DNA from: Brevibacterium aurantiacum
GTDB lineage: Bacteria > Actinomycetota > Actinomycetes > Actinomycetales > Brevibacteriaceae
Reading direction: 5' to 3'
Assembly (NCBI RefSeq): GCF_007558825.1
Contig: NZ_VLTK01000011.1
Location: forward strand, 80,765-144,764
Length of the DNA: 64,000 nucleotides
How positions within the stretch are numbered: position 1 is the stretch's first letter; each line of letters starts with the position of its first letter. Shown piece after piece: positions 43,551-53,341 of the stretch. The position numbers and the translations under genes are program-made. A model generated the notes under the pieces. It did no database searches. It saw only the letters and a list, made by a program, of their open reading frames with translations, and was not told the origin of the DNA.

Positions 43551-44683
43551 GAATCCGACGATTCGGCGACTTCGGCGTAGAGGTCAAGCAGCGTCGCAGA
43601 GATCGCGGCCCCGTTGTTCACGTCAATCACGCGCTTCTTCGCGGCCACAGCCTGCGTTCCGCGTCCGGCAGGGTCGTCGAGAAGATGATTGATCTCACTC
43701 AGAAGCGCGTCGGTGTCGTCGGCTGCGACGGCTTTGGCCGCAGCGCCCCAGATGCCGGCACGTCGCGGGTTGCCGATGAAGACCGCCGGCTTCGACAGCT
43801 GCATGAGGTCCTCATGGCTGAGTCCCGTCATGGTCTCGCTGGCGATGACGACGTCCGCGGCAGCTGCGACGTCGACGAGGTCATCGGCTGGGGCGACGAT
43901 GACGCCGCGGTCGGCGAAGGCGGACTCAATCGTGGACCGGTCCTTGCCCGTGCCGGTGAGGACCGTGACGACGGGACGTCCCGGCCGTTTCGTGTTGATC
44001 TGGTCTGCCGCATCGAGGACCGTGGCCAGAGCAGTGTGGTCGCGCAGGGCAATGGGGCTGGCGACCATCCACGTGCCCTCTTCGACGCCGAGTTCCCGGC
44101 GCACCTGTGCGCGCGGTGTCCTGACGGTGAGGTCGACGTCGATGTCCGGGTGAACGAGTTCGGCGCGTTCGACGATCGGGACCTTGCCCCCGAAGTAGTC
44201 GACGACCGGTTCGGTGGTGCCCAGGAGCGCGGTTGCGGTGCGGCCCACGATCTCCGCGCCGGTCTTCTCGATCACGCCGGCTGCGTCGAAGGACTCGATC
44301 GTCGCGACGACCTTCGGGTGCAGTCGGGCGGGGAGACCGGTGAAGGCGAGACCGGCGAGCGTCGCAGCATGCAGGCCGTGAGCGTGGACGATGTCCACGT
44401 GCTGGTAGTACTTGTGCAGAGTGAACGCAGTATTGGGATCTGCCAAGGTGAAGCGTCGTCGGGCTGCCAGCTCGATCTCGCGGAAGTTGTCCGCCAGCTC
44501 TTCGGGGACTCCGAATGTGCCCAGCAGCGAACGGTGGGCAGCGACCGCTACCTTGAAGCCGGCGCGCAGATGCCCGAGCACTGCGAGTTTCGCGACTTCG
44601 ACGACGGGACCCGTGGTTTCGGCGAGTACATGCAGAATCCTCGTGTCTGCGCTGAGTGGGTGGACCTCGCCGGATTCGCTCAT
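43547..44683 (-). CDS. Divergent glycosyltransferase family 4-like protein
   Basis: A 378-residue protein with the two-Rossmann layout of GT-B enzymes. Early: [28 protein letters not shown] and [19 protein letters not shown] (the HAHG segment is common in GT4 acceptor domains). Later: [16 protein letters not shown] and a weak version of the EP-D motif ([27 protein letters not shown]) where GT4 members have E-x7-E. The classical catalytic pair is therefore not clear, and it may be a pseudo-enzyme or an unusual donor user. It lies between the second GT and pyrG, overlapping pyrG by 4 bases. Confidence 0.75.
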   Translation of the reverse strand: MSESGEVHPLSADTRILHVLAETTGPVVEVAKLAVLGHLRAGFKVAVAAHRSLLGTFGVPEELADNFREIELAARRRFTLADPNTAFTLHKYYQHVDIVHAHGLHAATLAGLAFTGLPARLHPKVVATIESFDAAGVIEKTGAEIVGRTATALLGTTEPVVDYFGGKVPIVERAELVHPDIDVDLTVRTPRAQVRRELGVEEGTWMVASPIALRDHTALATVLDAADQINTKRPGRPVVTVLTGTGKDRSTIESAFADRGVIVAPADDLVDVAAAADVVIASETMTGLSHEDLMQLSKPAVFIGNPRRAGIWGAAAKAVAADDTDALLSEINHLLDDPAGRGTQAVAAKKRVIDVNNGAAISATLLDLYAEVAESSDS

Positions 44684-44716
44684 TTCCTCATCCTTTTCAT
44701 TAGTTCGACGCTGCTT

Positions 44717-45904
44717 CTACCCTACCTGGGAGGACATGAGTTCCGTGTATATGCCCACCAGTTCTTTGGCCACTTCTCTCTCATCGGGAAGTTGGGCTCC
44801 GCGGGCCTTGGCCCGGGCAGCCAGTTGGGCCCTGCGAGCGGGATCCGAGGCCAGTTCAGCGATGGCTGCGGCAAGGCCCATGTCGTCATCGTCGTCGATG
44901 AGAATGCCCGCATCCCCGACGAGTTCCGTCGTGCCACCCGTGCTGGTGGCGATGATGGCTCGTCCGGAGATCAGCGCCTCCTGCAGCACCAGTGCACGGG
45001 CCTCCCAGACGCTGGTGAGCACATAGAGATCGGCGGCCGCATTGAGTTCGGCGATATCGCCTCTGGGGCCGAGGAAATGCAGAGCAGGCACCGCCGAGGT
45101 GGCGGCGAGGTCCTCGTACTGCCCGTGCACCTCGTCGAGGACGGCCTGGTCAGCGGCTCCTGCGATGAGGACGACGAGTTCTGGTCCTTGACGCTCGGAT
45201 CGCGCATTCGGCTCATGCGACTCGCCCGGCTCAGGCCCGCCGAGGCAGCCTAGGGCCCGGACGAGCATCGGATAGTTCTTCTGCGGTGCGACACGCCCGA
45301 CGGCGAGCACGATGAGCGCGTCTGGCCCGAATCCGAACTCCGCGGCCAGTGCCGCACGGGTGGCATCGGCCGCCTCGGCGGGGACCTCAAGGACCTCCGG
45401 GGCTGCGGCGGGCACGAACCTGGCATCGCGTGCGCCGAGCTCCCGAGCCCTGTCCACCAAGTCGGCGCTGGCACCGATCGTCAGGTCCGCGCCCTTGGCA
45501 AGCAGAGTCTCGATACCGGTCTCGACCGTGCCTCTCAGCCCCTGACCACTGGCTCGGTTGTGGAGGCTGATGATGAGGCGGGGACGGTGGCGAATGGACC
45601 TCGTTGCCAGCAGGGTGACGAAGCCTGCCCGGAAGCCGTGGGCGTGGACGATGTCGGCGTCGAAGCTGCCGATGAGCCTGCGCAGCCGGATGATGAGAGC
45701 GCCGTCACGGGCACCGATTCCGGTTCCCATGTCGAGTGCCGCGAAGCGGACCCCGGGCAGGGCGGAGAAGCCGAAGTGCTCATCGGTGGAAGCGGGACCG
45801 ATGACCCCTAGCTCATGACCGGCGGCTGCGAGGTCACGGGCCAGGGCGCGCACATGGGTGCCGACACCCCCGGTCGATGTGCCGAGCACGTAGACGATTC
45901 TCAT
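44717..45904 (-). CDS. Glycosyltransferase family 4
   Basis: A 395-residue retaining GT-B glycosyltransferase. VYVLGTSTGGVGTHVRALARDL at the N-terminus is the acceptor loop, DIVHAHGFRAGFVTLL follows, then VLAVGRVAPQKNYPMLVRAL begins the donor domain and VLTSVWEARALVLQEALISGRAII carries the E-x7-E catalytic motif. The substrate is not evident. It is coupled to a MurJ-like flippase (ATGA) and may act on a lipid-linked sugar carrier with it. Confidence 0.9.
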   Translation of the reverse strand: MRIVYVLGTSTGGVGTHVRALARDLAAAGHELGVIGPASTDEHFGFSALPGVRFAALDMGTGIGARDGALIIRLRRLIGSFDADIVHAHGFRAGFVTLLATRSIRHRPRLIISLHNRASGQGLRGTVETGIETLLAKGADLTIGASADLVDRARELGARDARFVPAAAPEVLEVPAEAADATRAALAAEFGFGPDALIVLAVGRVAPQKNYPMLVRALGCLGGPEPGESHEPNARSERQGPELVVLIAGAADQAVLDEVHGQYEDLAATSAVPALHFLGPRGDIAELNAAADLYVLTSVWEARALVLQEALISGRAIIATSTGGTTELVGDAGILIDDDDDMGLAAAIAELASDPARRAQLAARAKARGAQLPDEREVAKELVGIYTELMSSQVG

Positions 45905-47625
45905 CTCTCATCCTCATTCTCTGTCGGAGTGATCGGTCGCTGCGCTTGTACGGCAGGGTCGGTCTGTTCGGCGAGGTCGGGACCACCTCGGCGATTCGAC
46001 AGCAGTCCGCGCACCTCAGCGAGATAGCTGCGATCGATGGCGAGGATGCCGATGAAGATCACCACGCCGACGAGGGCGGAGACCACGCCGTTGATCACCG
46101 AGCCCACGGCTGCGGTGCCGAGAGAGTCGACCAGCCACCCGGATACGAGGACACCGGCGGCTGAGGCGACGGCCGCGGCCAGCAGGGAGAGGAGGCTGCG
46201 GCGCACAATGCCGCGCAGGCCAGCCGCTCCCAGGACCCGGCGCATCGAGATGAGCAGGAACAGACCGGCAACGCTCATACCGAGGACATAGCCGGCGCAG
46301 ATTGCCACGAGGGTCAGGCCGGCGTCTCCGTCCGCGTTTGTGACCAGGATCGCGAGCACCATGCCGACGATGACGAAGACCCAGCCGACCGTGGTCGCCA
46401 CGGCCGCGTGGCGGGAGCGTTCCATGGCGTAGAAGACGCGCGTCCCCCAAGCGACGAAGGACCAGCCCGGGACTGCGAGGGCCATGACCATGATCGCCTG
46501 GCTCATCGAGGAGAAGGGCGCTGATGCGTGTCCGCTGGCAGCATCGATGGCAGTGAAGAACGTCTCCAGGGCTCCGGCTGCGGTCATCAGGATCACCGTG
46601 CCCAGCAGGCCGATGCTGACGATGACCGTCGTAGTCGTCGACGTCAGCTGGTGCAGGCGCAGCGTGGCCGTTTCTCGGTCCTCGGCGCTCGAATCGGGAT
46701 CCTTGGTCCGTCCCACCCATCCGGACAGGGAGGGGAACATGACCGTGACCAGTGGGATCGCAAGCACCCCGTAGGGCAGGAGGTAGACGGCGTTGATGTA
46801 GGCGAACAGGACGTAGGTGCCTTCACCGCCGGAGTAGTTCGCCATTCGCAGCGTCATTACCACCGCCGCCTGCTGAGCGAGCAGCGCGGCCATTCCTGCT
46901 CCGGCCAGTCGCAGTGCACGGTGGGCGACACCGGGAGGGAAGGTCCAGGTGGGCGAGATCTTGAGACCGGTCGAGCGCATCGGCAGGGCCAACGGCAGTG
47001 CCAGGGCCGCGACGCCGATCGTGGTGCCCCAGCCGAGCCAGCCGATGTGGGACTGCCAGGTGCCGTCGGTGCCGCCGACTGCCTGGTAGGCGAAGTAGCA
47101 TCCGATGACGACGAGGCTCGAGAGCAGCGGCGCGAATGCCGGCCAGAGGAACTTCCGGTGTGCCTGGAGAACACCGGTGAGCACGGCGCCGATGCCGTAG
47201 AGGACGAGCTGAGGTGCGAACATGAGCAGGAATACCGCGGTCGCTCTGTGCTGCTCGTCCCCATCCTCGATCAGCAGGTTGGCGATCGGGTCGGCGAAGA
47301 CCGCGAGGATGATGCTCAACGGCAGGGTGACTGAGACGGCCCAGGTCAGAAGCGCCGAGGCGATCCGTCCCGCCGTTTCCCTGTCCGAGCGTGCCAGGGG
47401 AATCGCCAGGAGCGGAATGACGGCCCCGGCCAGCGCGCCGCCGGCGACGACTTCGAAGAGGATGTTGGGAACCTGGTTCGCCGACTGGTAGGCGGTGCCG
47501 ACGGTGCCAGCACCCACAGTCGGCGAGAAGACCAACCACCTCAGGAACCCGATGAGGCGGGTGAAGAGGGTGATGACCGAGACGAGTAACGCCGCAGAGG
47601 CGAAGACTCGAACCAGCTTACTCAC
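45901..47625 (-). CDS. MurJ/MviN-type lipid II or oligosaccharide-lipid flippase
   Basis: A 574-residue polytopic protein with about 14 helices. LVSVITLFTRLIGFLRWLVFS and GTAYQSANQVPNILFEVVAGGALAGAVIPLL are the MurJ/MviN N-terminal signature. It could flip lipid II, or, given the adjacent MraY-like protein and two glycosyltransferases, a dedicated glycan-lipid. A second MurJ elsewhere in the genome would support the latter. The hydrophilic C-terminus (LSNRRGGPDLAEQTDP) is cytoplasmic and short. It overlaps both neighbours by 4 bases. Confidence 0.88.
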   Translation of the reverse strand: MSKLVRVFASAALLVSVITLFTRLIGFLRWLVFSPTVGAGTVGTAYQSANQVPNILFEVVAGGALAGAVIPLLAIPLARSDRETAGRIASALLTWAVSVTLPLSIILAVFADPIANLLIEDGDEQHRATAVFLLMFAPQLVLYGIGAVLTGVLQAHRKFLWPAFAPLLSSLVVIGCYFAYQAVGGTDGTWQSHIGWLGWGTTIGVAALALPLALPMRSTGLKISPTWTFPPGVAHRALRLAGAGMAALLAQQAAVVMTLRMANYSGGEGTYVLFAYINAVYLLPYGVLAIPLVTVMFPSLSGWVGRTKDPDSSAEDRETATLRLHQLTSTTTTVIVSIGLLGTVILMTAAGALETFFTAIDAASGHASAPFSSMSQAIMVMALAVPGWSFVAWGTRVFYAMERSRHAAVATTVGWVFVIVGMVLAILVTNADGDAGLTLVAICAGYVLGMSVAGLFLLISMRRVLGAAGLRGIVRRSLLSLLAAAVASAAGVLVSGWLVDSLGTAAVGSVINGVVSALVGVVIFIGILAIDRSYLAEVRGLLSNRRGGPDLAEQTDPAVQAQRPITPTENEDER

Positions 47626-48497
47626 ACGGCCTCGCGGCCGAAGGCGTCGATCTCACGCAGTCCGGGGGTGGATTCGATGATGGAGGTGAACGAGACCTTC
47701 TCACTCAGCAGGGTGAGGCCGACCAGGCCAGACAGCACCAGAACACGTTGGGTGGCCGTAGAGTTCTCGGCGACGATCGTGCCCAATGCGGCGCCGAGGG
47801 CGTTGGCGCCCGTGTCGCCGAGCATCACCGCCCCGTCGAGGTCGTCTGGCCACGCCGCGGCGGTGGCCCCGGCGATGGCTGCGCTGGGCGCCCAGGTCAG
47901 GCCGTGCTTGTGGGGCATGAAGGACAGCGTCAGCAGTCCTGCCTTGAGGGCGCGTCCAGGGCGGAGATCGAGCAGATTGAACAGGTTCGCCGTTCCGGCG
48001 ATGACTCCCCCGGTGACGACGACGTCGACCGTGGAACCGAACCAGGTCTGGTCTGCGGTCGTTGAGTTCGAGGAGAACAGCCCGCCGCTGCTTGTGCATG
48101 TGCCGGTCCGCAGAATCGTCGCAGCCGCGATCGAGGCCAGCGGGATTCCGATGACTTTGAGCCCACCGGTCGTGATCTGGCCCTGGGCCAGGGCGCTGAG
48201 GTGACCGCGCAGTCCCTTCGAGTCACCTGATTCGAGGAAGTCATCAACCGCACCCAGACCTCCGGCGACGGTGGTCACCAGCAGGGTCGCTGCGCGCTGA
48301 CGCGGTGCTTCGATGAGGAAGCTGCCTGCGAGCAGTCCCGCGGTGACCGCTGGACCTTCGACGAGGGAGACGTCATGGCCGGCATGGTTCGTACGCACGA
48401 CCTTGTCATGGGTGCGCAGCTTCGAGGACAGGATCGCCTTGGTCGCCGTGTAGCCGAGGAGGCCGGCGACGGCGGAGCTGACGAGTGAGCGGATCAT
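47622..48497 (-). CDS. MraY/WecA-like membrane phosphosugar transferase-related protein
   Basis: A 291-residue hydrophobic protein with motifs of the GT4 polyprenyl-phosphate phosphosugar transferases: GGLGAVDDFLESGDSKGLRG (DD-x-D-x-KGL, Mg-binding), GTANLFNLLDLRPGRALK (N-x-x-N-x-x-D) and LGDTGANALGAALGT. It is shorter than MraY (about 360). ATG 48497 is preferred over the open frame to 48692, which overlaps steB. Function is inferred: loading a sugar-phosphate onto an isoprenoid phosphate, the first step for the neighbouring glycosyltransferases and flippase. Confidence 0.78.
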   Translation of the reverse strand: MIRSLVSSAVAGLLGYTATKAILSSKLRTHDKVVRTNHAGHDVSLVEGPAVTAGLLAGSFLIEAPRQRAATLLVTTVAGGLGAVDDFLESGDSKGLRGHLSALAQGQITTGGLKVIGIPLASIAAATILRTGTCTSSGGLFSSNSTTADQTWFGSTVDVVVTGGVIAGTANLFNLLDLRPGRALKAGLLTLSFMPHKHGLTWAPSAAIAGATAAAWPDDLDGAVMLGDTGANALGAALGTIVAENSTATQRVLVLSGLVGLTLLSEKVSFTSIIESTPGLREIDAFGREAV

Positions 48498-48498
48498 C

Positions 48499-49449
48499 TC
48501 AGTCCTTTCCTGGCATGATCTCTTCGGCATCATCGGAGAAACCGTAGTGGCCGTGGGTCCCGGCTTCGCCTGCGGCAAGGGCGCGGACGGTGATGACGGC
48601 CCCGGCTCCCAGCCCGAGTCCGTCGACGGTGCTGGCCCGCGACTTCTCGGTCCTGAGGATGGACACCAGCCCGTTCTGGGCAGAGCCCGCATCTCCGGCC
48701 ACGACCACGGACGTCGAGTCGGAGGTCAGCGAATTGATGAAATCGGTGATGAGGGTGCGGTTCGCCTTGTCATTGGTCGCTTCGGGGCTGGGCTCGGTCT
48801 CATCGGCGAGCTTCGAATTCTCATCATCGATGACGACGAAGAGCGAAGTCGGCTTGTGGTCGGTGTCTGTGCGCAGGCGTCCCGCGTCGACGAAGGCGTC
48901 GAAGATTCCGGAGGACTTCTTCTCCGCAGCGTCCCGGTCCTTGCCGCTTTCGAGCATCGTGGCCTTGCCCGTGAGAGCGATGACGAGGGCAGACCGAAGC
49001 GCCGTCGAATCGTCCTTCGGCAGGCTCGGCACCGAGTCCCTCAAGGTTTTGAGGAAGTCTTTGGAGTCCGTCAGCGACAGGGTGTTGTCCACGAAGGAGA
49101 CGTCTCCGCCGATCTTTCCGCCGGCTTCCTTGATTCGGTTGGTGACCTCTTCGACCTGCTCGGGGTCGGCCTTCGGTGCGCCGATGATGCTGACGTCTTC
49201 GCCCTTCAGCGTGTCGCCGATGAGTTCGGGGGCGGCAGAGGTCACGAAGTCGTTCTGCTTGTCGATGTTGCCGTTGGCTGCATCGATCTTCGCTCGCAGA
49301 TCGTCACGGTCGGCGCGCAGTGAGTCGACCTGGCTCTGCAGGGACTCACCGATCGGTTCCTTCAGCGGTCCAGCGCCCAGGACGATTCCCACCGCCAGGG
49401 CCAGGAAGACCGAGACGAGTGAGACAAGGTGGTAACGAAAATCAATCAC
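48499..49449 (-). CDS. steB: SteB/MctB-family protein (cell separation/copper transport)
   Basis: A 316-residue protein with one N-terminal transmembrane helix (LVSLVSVFLALAVGIVLGAG) and a coiled coil (about 35-70), then an alpha/beta domain outside the membrane. It belongs to the family of M. tuberculosis MctB (Rv1698, copper tolerance) and of corynebacterial SteB, which works with SteA in the cell-separation pathway. Direct adjacency to steA (8-nt overlap) supports the SteB reading. The C-terminus is short and polar. Confidence 0.88.
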   Translation of the reverse strand: MIDFRYHLVSLVSVFLALAVGIVLGAGPLKEPIGESLQSQVDSLRADRDDLRAKIDAANGNIDKQNDFVTSAAPELIGDTLKGEDVSIIGAPKADPEQVEEVTNRIKEAGGKIGGDVSFVDNTLSLTDSKDFLKTLRDSVPSLPKDDSTALRSALVIALTGKATMLESGKDRDAAEKKSSGIFDAFVDAGRLRTDTDHKPTSLFVVIDDENSKLADETEPSPEATNDKANRTLITDFINSLTSDSTSVVVAGDAGSAQNGLVSILRTEKSRASTVDGLGLGAGAVITVRALAAGEAGTHGHYGFSDDAEEIMPGKD

Positions 49450-50680
49450 TGGTCAGTCCTTGAATGATGCTGGCAGATTCTGAGGATGCGGCAGGGTCGC
49501 CGCCGAACAAGGAGCCGATCCAACCGAAGACCCCGTCGAGTTGAGCTCCGACGAGCCCGATGAGCGTCTGGCCGGCAGCTGTCGCGAACAGTGCCACACC
49601 GAGTGCGACGAGTCCCGCGATGATCAGGATGCTCAGCTGCAGGTTGGAGATCCGCTGACGGTAGAGCAGCGAGACACCCTTGGCGTCGATGAGCTTCGAA
49701 CCCACTCGCAGGCGCGTGATGAAAGTCGAGGCCATGCCCTTTCGGCCCTTATCGAGGAATTCCATCACGGTGTCGTGTGTGCCCACGGCCACGATCAGGC
49801 TTGCGCCCTTGTCGTCGGCCAGCAGCATGGCGATGTCCTCACTGGTGCCCGAGGCGGCGAAGGCGACGCAGTCGACGCCCAGGGAATGGACGCGCTCGGT
49901 TCCGGGTGCGTTTCCGTCCCGGTAGGCGTGGACGACGATCTCGGCCCCGGAGGTCAGCGCGGTGTCGGACACGGAGTCCATATCGCCGACGATCATGTCG
50001 GGTTTGTAACCGGCTTCGATGATGGCGTCGGCTCCACCGTCCACACCGACGAGAAGCGGACGATACTCCCGAATGTAGGAGGCGAGGATCGCGAGGTCCT
50101 CTTTGTAATGGTAGCCGCGGACGACGATGAGAGCGTGTCTGCCGTCGAACGTCGTGGCGACCTCGGGGACGACGAGTTCGGCCGAGAGCAGGTCCGAGTC
50201 CTTGCGGATGTATTCGATCGTGTTGTCGACGAAATCCACGAGCACGGAGTTCATCCCGGCCTCGGCTGCGTGCATGTCCTCCGCGATCGTCTCCGAGGTC
50301 TGGACGATGCCGGTGGCGATCTCCTTCTCGTCGAGAAGCACTGTGTCATCGGCGATGCTGATCTGGGAGTTCTCCTCGACCAGGTCGAAGATCTCCGGGC
50401 CGGTGGCGTCGATGAGCGGGATTCCGGCGTCGACGATGATTCCCGGCCCCAGGTTGGGGTAGCGACCGGAGATCGACTTGTCCGCATTGATGACTGCGGC
50501 GGGTCTGCAGGCAACGAGCGCCTCGGCAGAGATCCGGTCGATGTCGGCGTGTTTGATGACCGCGATATCGCCTGCGCTCAAACGTTTGGTGAGGTCTTTC
50601 GTCCGCCGATCGAGTCTGGCAGGAGCCGGGCCGGACCTGGTTGGGACTGTGAGCTTCTCCCGAGTTCTACGCACTTTCAT
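49442..50680 (-). CDS. steA: SteA, cytokinetic-ring protein homologue
   Basis: A 412-residue protein of the Rv1697/SteA family. The N-terminal cytoplasmic part contains LTKRLSAGDIAVIKHADIDRI and a thiamin-pyrophosphokinase-like fold (VGVDGGADAIIEAGYKPDMIVGDMDSVS). A C-terminal transmembrane segment (ISNLQLSILIIAGLVALGVA) follows. In Corynebacterium SteA and SteB promote daughter-cell separation by acting on septal peptidoglycan hydrolases. Located between recN and steB as in Mycobacterium. Confidence 0.9.
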   Translation of the reverse strand: MKVRRTREKLTVPTRSGPAPARLDRRTKDLTKRLSAGDIAVIKHADIDRISAEALVACRPAAVINADKSISGRYPNLGPGIIVDAGIPLIDATGPEIFDLVEENSQISIADDTVLLDEKEIATGIVQTSETIAEDMHAAEAGMNSVLVDFVDNTIEYIRKDSDLLSAELVVPEVATTFDGRHALIVVRGYHYKEDLAILASYIREYRPLLVGVDGGADAIIEAGYKPDMIVGDMDSVSDTALTSGAEIVVHAYRDGNAPGTERVHSLGVDCVAFAASGTSEDIAMLLADDKGASLIVAVGTHDTVMEFLDKGRKGMASTFITRLRVGSKLIDAKGVSLLYRQRISNLQLSILIIAGLVALGVALFATAAGQTLIGLVGAQLDGVFGWIGSLFGGDPAASSESASIIQGLTSD

Positions 50681-50695
50681 GGTCCGCCCATTCTC

Positions 50696-52399
50696 TCATG
50701 TCAGCGCGGTCTGACCGGTCTTGACCTGCCGTGCTGAGTCGAGGAGTTCGGCTGCATGGGCCTTCGCCGAGGAGGAGTCCTCCATTCCGGCGAGCATGCG
50801 TGAGAGTTCGATGACCCGTTCGTCTTCGCTGAGTTCTCTGACGCCGGATTTCACGGTCTCGGCGTCGTCGTCCTTGACGATGGTGACGTGGGTGTCAGCC
50901 CAGGCTGCGACCTGGGGCAGGTGGGTGACGACGATGACCTGTGCGTTCTCAGCAAGTTTGGCGAGGCGTCGGCCGATCTCGATGGCGGCCTTTCCTCCGA
51001 CACCGGCGTCGACTTCGTCGAAGACGTAGGTGGGGATGGCCTCCCCTGCCGCGCGGACGACTTCGATGGCGAGCATCACGCGTGAGAGCTCACCACCGCT
51101 GGCGACCTTGCCGATGTCATCACCGGCCGAGGAATCGTGTGGGGCGAAGGTGAGACGGACATCGTCGCAGCCGTGTGCTGTCGGTTCCCGTTCGGTGAGT
51201 TCGAACGTCACCTGGGCCTTCGGCATCGACAGGGCGGCGAGCTCTGCGCTCACGGCTTGGGAGAAGGATGCTGCCGTCGCGGTTCTGATCTCTGTCAGCG
51301 CGCTGCCGGCAGCTTCCATTGCGCTGCGTGCTTCGTCGAGTTCGGCGTCGAGCTGTCCGAGATCGCGATCATCGGCTTCGAGCTCGGCCAGTTCCTGAGC
51401 TGAGCGTGTTTCGAAGTCAAGCACTTCGGCCACGTCCTGCCCGTAGGCGGACAACGATCCGAGTTCGGCTCTGCGAGCTTCGGTCTCTTCAAGTGAGGTC
51501 TCCCCCAGTTCGTCGAATCCGGTCAGGTAGGAGCTGAGCTCTGCGGCGGAATCGGACAGACGCAGGACCGCGTCGTTGAGGGCGGCCTTGATTCGAGCCA
51601 GTTCCGGGTCCGCGGATTCCACATCGGTCAGCGCGCTGATCGCCTGGTGCACGTGGTCGACGGCGGCGCCGGCATCGTCGAGTTCGCTGCCGAGAAGGAG
51701 GTCGTGGGCACTGCCGACGGCCTGTGTGATCTCAACCGCGGCTCCGAGTTTCGCAGCCTGCGCGGTCAGTGCTTCATCTTCGCCTGGGACCGGACGGACC
51801 TTGTCGATGGCTTCCAGGCAGCCGCCGAGCCACAGGATCCTCTCCCGTCTGGCCGCGGTGCTGTCCTTGATTCGGGCGACCCGGGTCTGGGTTTCGCGCC
51901 AGTTCTCAAATGCTGCACGGTATCTGCTAGCCACGGCCTCGAGCTCGGGGCCTCCCGCTGCGTCGAGCAGCTGCCGCTGTTGGGCGGGGCCTTTGAGTCG
52001 CAGCTGTTCGGACTGTCCGTGGAGGGTGATGAGCTCATCGGAGATCTCGGTCAGCACGGAGATGGGGACGGTGCGTCCACCGGCGGTGGCGCGGGCGCGG
52101 CCCTTCTGTGCCACGGTGCGGGAGATGATGGCTTCATCCTCGGCACTGCCTCCGGCTTCTTCGATGCGGGAGCGCACCGAGTCGGTGACAGCGGAGAAGA
52201 TTCCTTCGACCTCGGCCTTCTCTGCGCCTTTGCGAACCACACCTGAACCGACCTTGCGGCCCATGAGCAGGCTCAGTGCTGAGACGAACATCGTCTTACC
52301 GGCACCGGTCTCACCGGTCACGACGGTGAAACCTGTGGAGAGTTCGACCTCTGCTTCGGCGATCACGCCGAGGCGGGAGATTCTCAGTTCGGAAATCAT
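50696..52399 (-). CDS. recN: DNA repair protein RecN
   Basis: A 567-residue SMC-like ATPase for recombinational repair of double-strand breaks. Walker A VTGETGAGKTMFVSAL near residue 27; two coiled coils around residues 155-360; signature KVASGGELSRVMLAIE, Walker B TYVFDEVDAGVGG and VVTHLPQVAAWAD complete the ATPase head. Length is normal. The start abuts the nadK stop with no gap. Transcribed with nadK and tlyA, the usual arrangement. Confidence 0.96.
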   Translation of the reverse strand: MISELRISRLGVIAEAEVELSTGFTVVTGETGAGKTMFVSALSLLMGRKVGSGVVRKGAEKAEVEGIFSAVTDSVRSRIEEAGGSAEDEAIISRTVAQKGRARATAGGRTVPISVLTEISDELITLHGQSEQLRLKGPAQQRQLLDAAGGPELEAVASRYRAAFENWRETQTRVARIKDSTAARRERILWLGGCLEAIDKVRPVPGEDEALTAQAAKLGAAVEITQAVGSAHDLLLGSELDDAGAAVDHVHQAISALTDVESADPELARIKAALNDAVLRLSDSAAELSSYLTGFDELGETSLEETEARRAELGSLSAYGQDVAEVLDFETRSAQELAELEADDRDLGQLDAELDEARSAMEAAGSALTEIRTATAASFSQAVSAELAALSMPKAQVTFELTEREPTAHGCDDVRLTFAPHDSSAGDDIGKVASGGELSRVMLAIEVVRAAGEAIPTYVFDEVDAGVGGKAAIEIGRRLAKLAENAQVIVVTHLPQVAAWADTHVTIVKDDDAETVKSGVRELSEDERVIELSRMLAGMEDSSSAKAHAAELLDSARQVKTGQTALT

Positions 52400-53341
52400 C
52401 TACGCCTCCTCGATCGGTCCCCGCCAACCGGAGACGGGCAGTCGGAACTTCGCCACCAATCGATCGGTGAAGGGGCCGGTGTGAAGTCGGGCCAGTTTGA
52501 TCGGTGACTGTGAACGCTTGGCTTCGATCCGCGCCCCGGCTGGCAGTTCGAGGGCTCTCCGGCCGTCGCACCATAGGACGGCGGAGAAGTCGGGATTGCG
52601 CGGGGAGATCTCCACGCCGAGGCGGGAGTCTGGGTTGACGACGAGCGGTTCGGTGAACAGGGCGTGGGCTGAGATCGGGATGAGCAGCAGTGCTTCGACC
52701 TCGGGCCAGACGATGGGACCGCCTGCGGAGAAGGCATATGCGGTCGAACCGGTCGGTGTTGCCAGGATGACTCCGTCGCAGCCGAACGACGATACCGGTC
52801 GAGCGTCGACGCCCAGGACGACGTCGATCATGCGGGCCTTCGACGTCTTCTCGATTGTGGCCTCGTTGAGGGCCCAGGCGTTGTAGATGGCCTCCCCCTC
52901 GTGCCAGACGGTGACGTCCAGGGCGAGGCGCTCCTCAACCAGGTAGTCACGCTGGGAGGCCCGATGGACAGCCTCGGCGAGGTCTTCTCTTTCGCTCTCG
53001 GCGAGGAATCCCACATGTCCGAGGTTCACGCCCATGAGCGGGACCCCGGAACCGTGGAAGCGTTCGGCTGCCCGCAGGATCGTCCCGTCACCGCCGAGGA
53101 CGATGACGAGTTCGCATCTGGTCTTCCAGGTCGCGAGCTGGGCAGGGTCGATGACCTCGCAGCGGCTGAGGAGTTCCTGCTGCACGTCGGCGTGGGAACT
53201 GCGTTCGGCGAAGTCGAGGACCTCTTCGTCGAGGACGACTGGGGTGATTCCGTCGTCGAGGAGCGCCTTCCACACGCTCACTGCTGCCACTGCTGATTCC
53301 TCGCGCTGGGGATGCAGCAGCACCATGATGTGTCGGCTCAC
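52400..53341 (-). CDS. nadK: NAD kinase
   Basis: A 313-residue kinase that phosphorylates NAD to NADP. The ATP/polyphosphate motif VLGGDGTILRAAERFHGSGVP and the following LGHVGFLAESE are diagnostic, and CDGVILATPTGSTAYAFSAGGP is the conserved C-terminal block. It overlaps tlyA by 4 nt and is followed directly by recN. Confidence 0.97.
   Translation of the reverse strand: MSRHIMVLLHPQREESAVAAVSVWKALLDDGITPVVLDEEVLDFAERSSHADVQQELLSRCEVIDPAQLATWKTRCELVIVLGGDGTILRAAERFHGSGVPLMGVNLGHVGFLAESEREDLAEAVHRASQRDYLVEERLALDVTVWHEGEAIYNAWALNEATIEKTSKARMIDVVLGVDARPVSSFGCDGVILATPTGSTAYAFSAGGPIVWPEVEALLLIPISAHALFTEPLVVNPDSRLGVEISPRNPDFSAVLWCDGRRALELPAGARIEAKRSQSPIKLARLHTGPFTDRLVAKFRLPVSGWRGPIEEA

Noticed and set aside
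49541..50737. 398-codon frame opposite steA
   Set aside because: Composition is that of an antisense shadow, and SteA on the minus strand is well supported.
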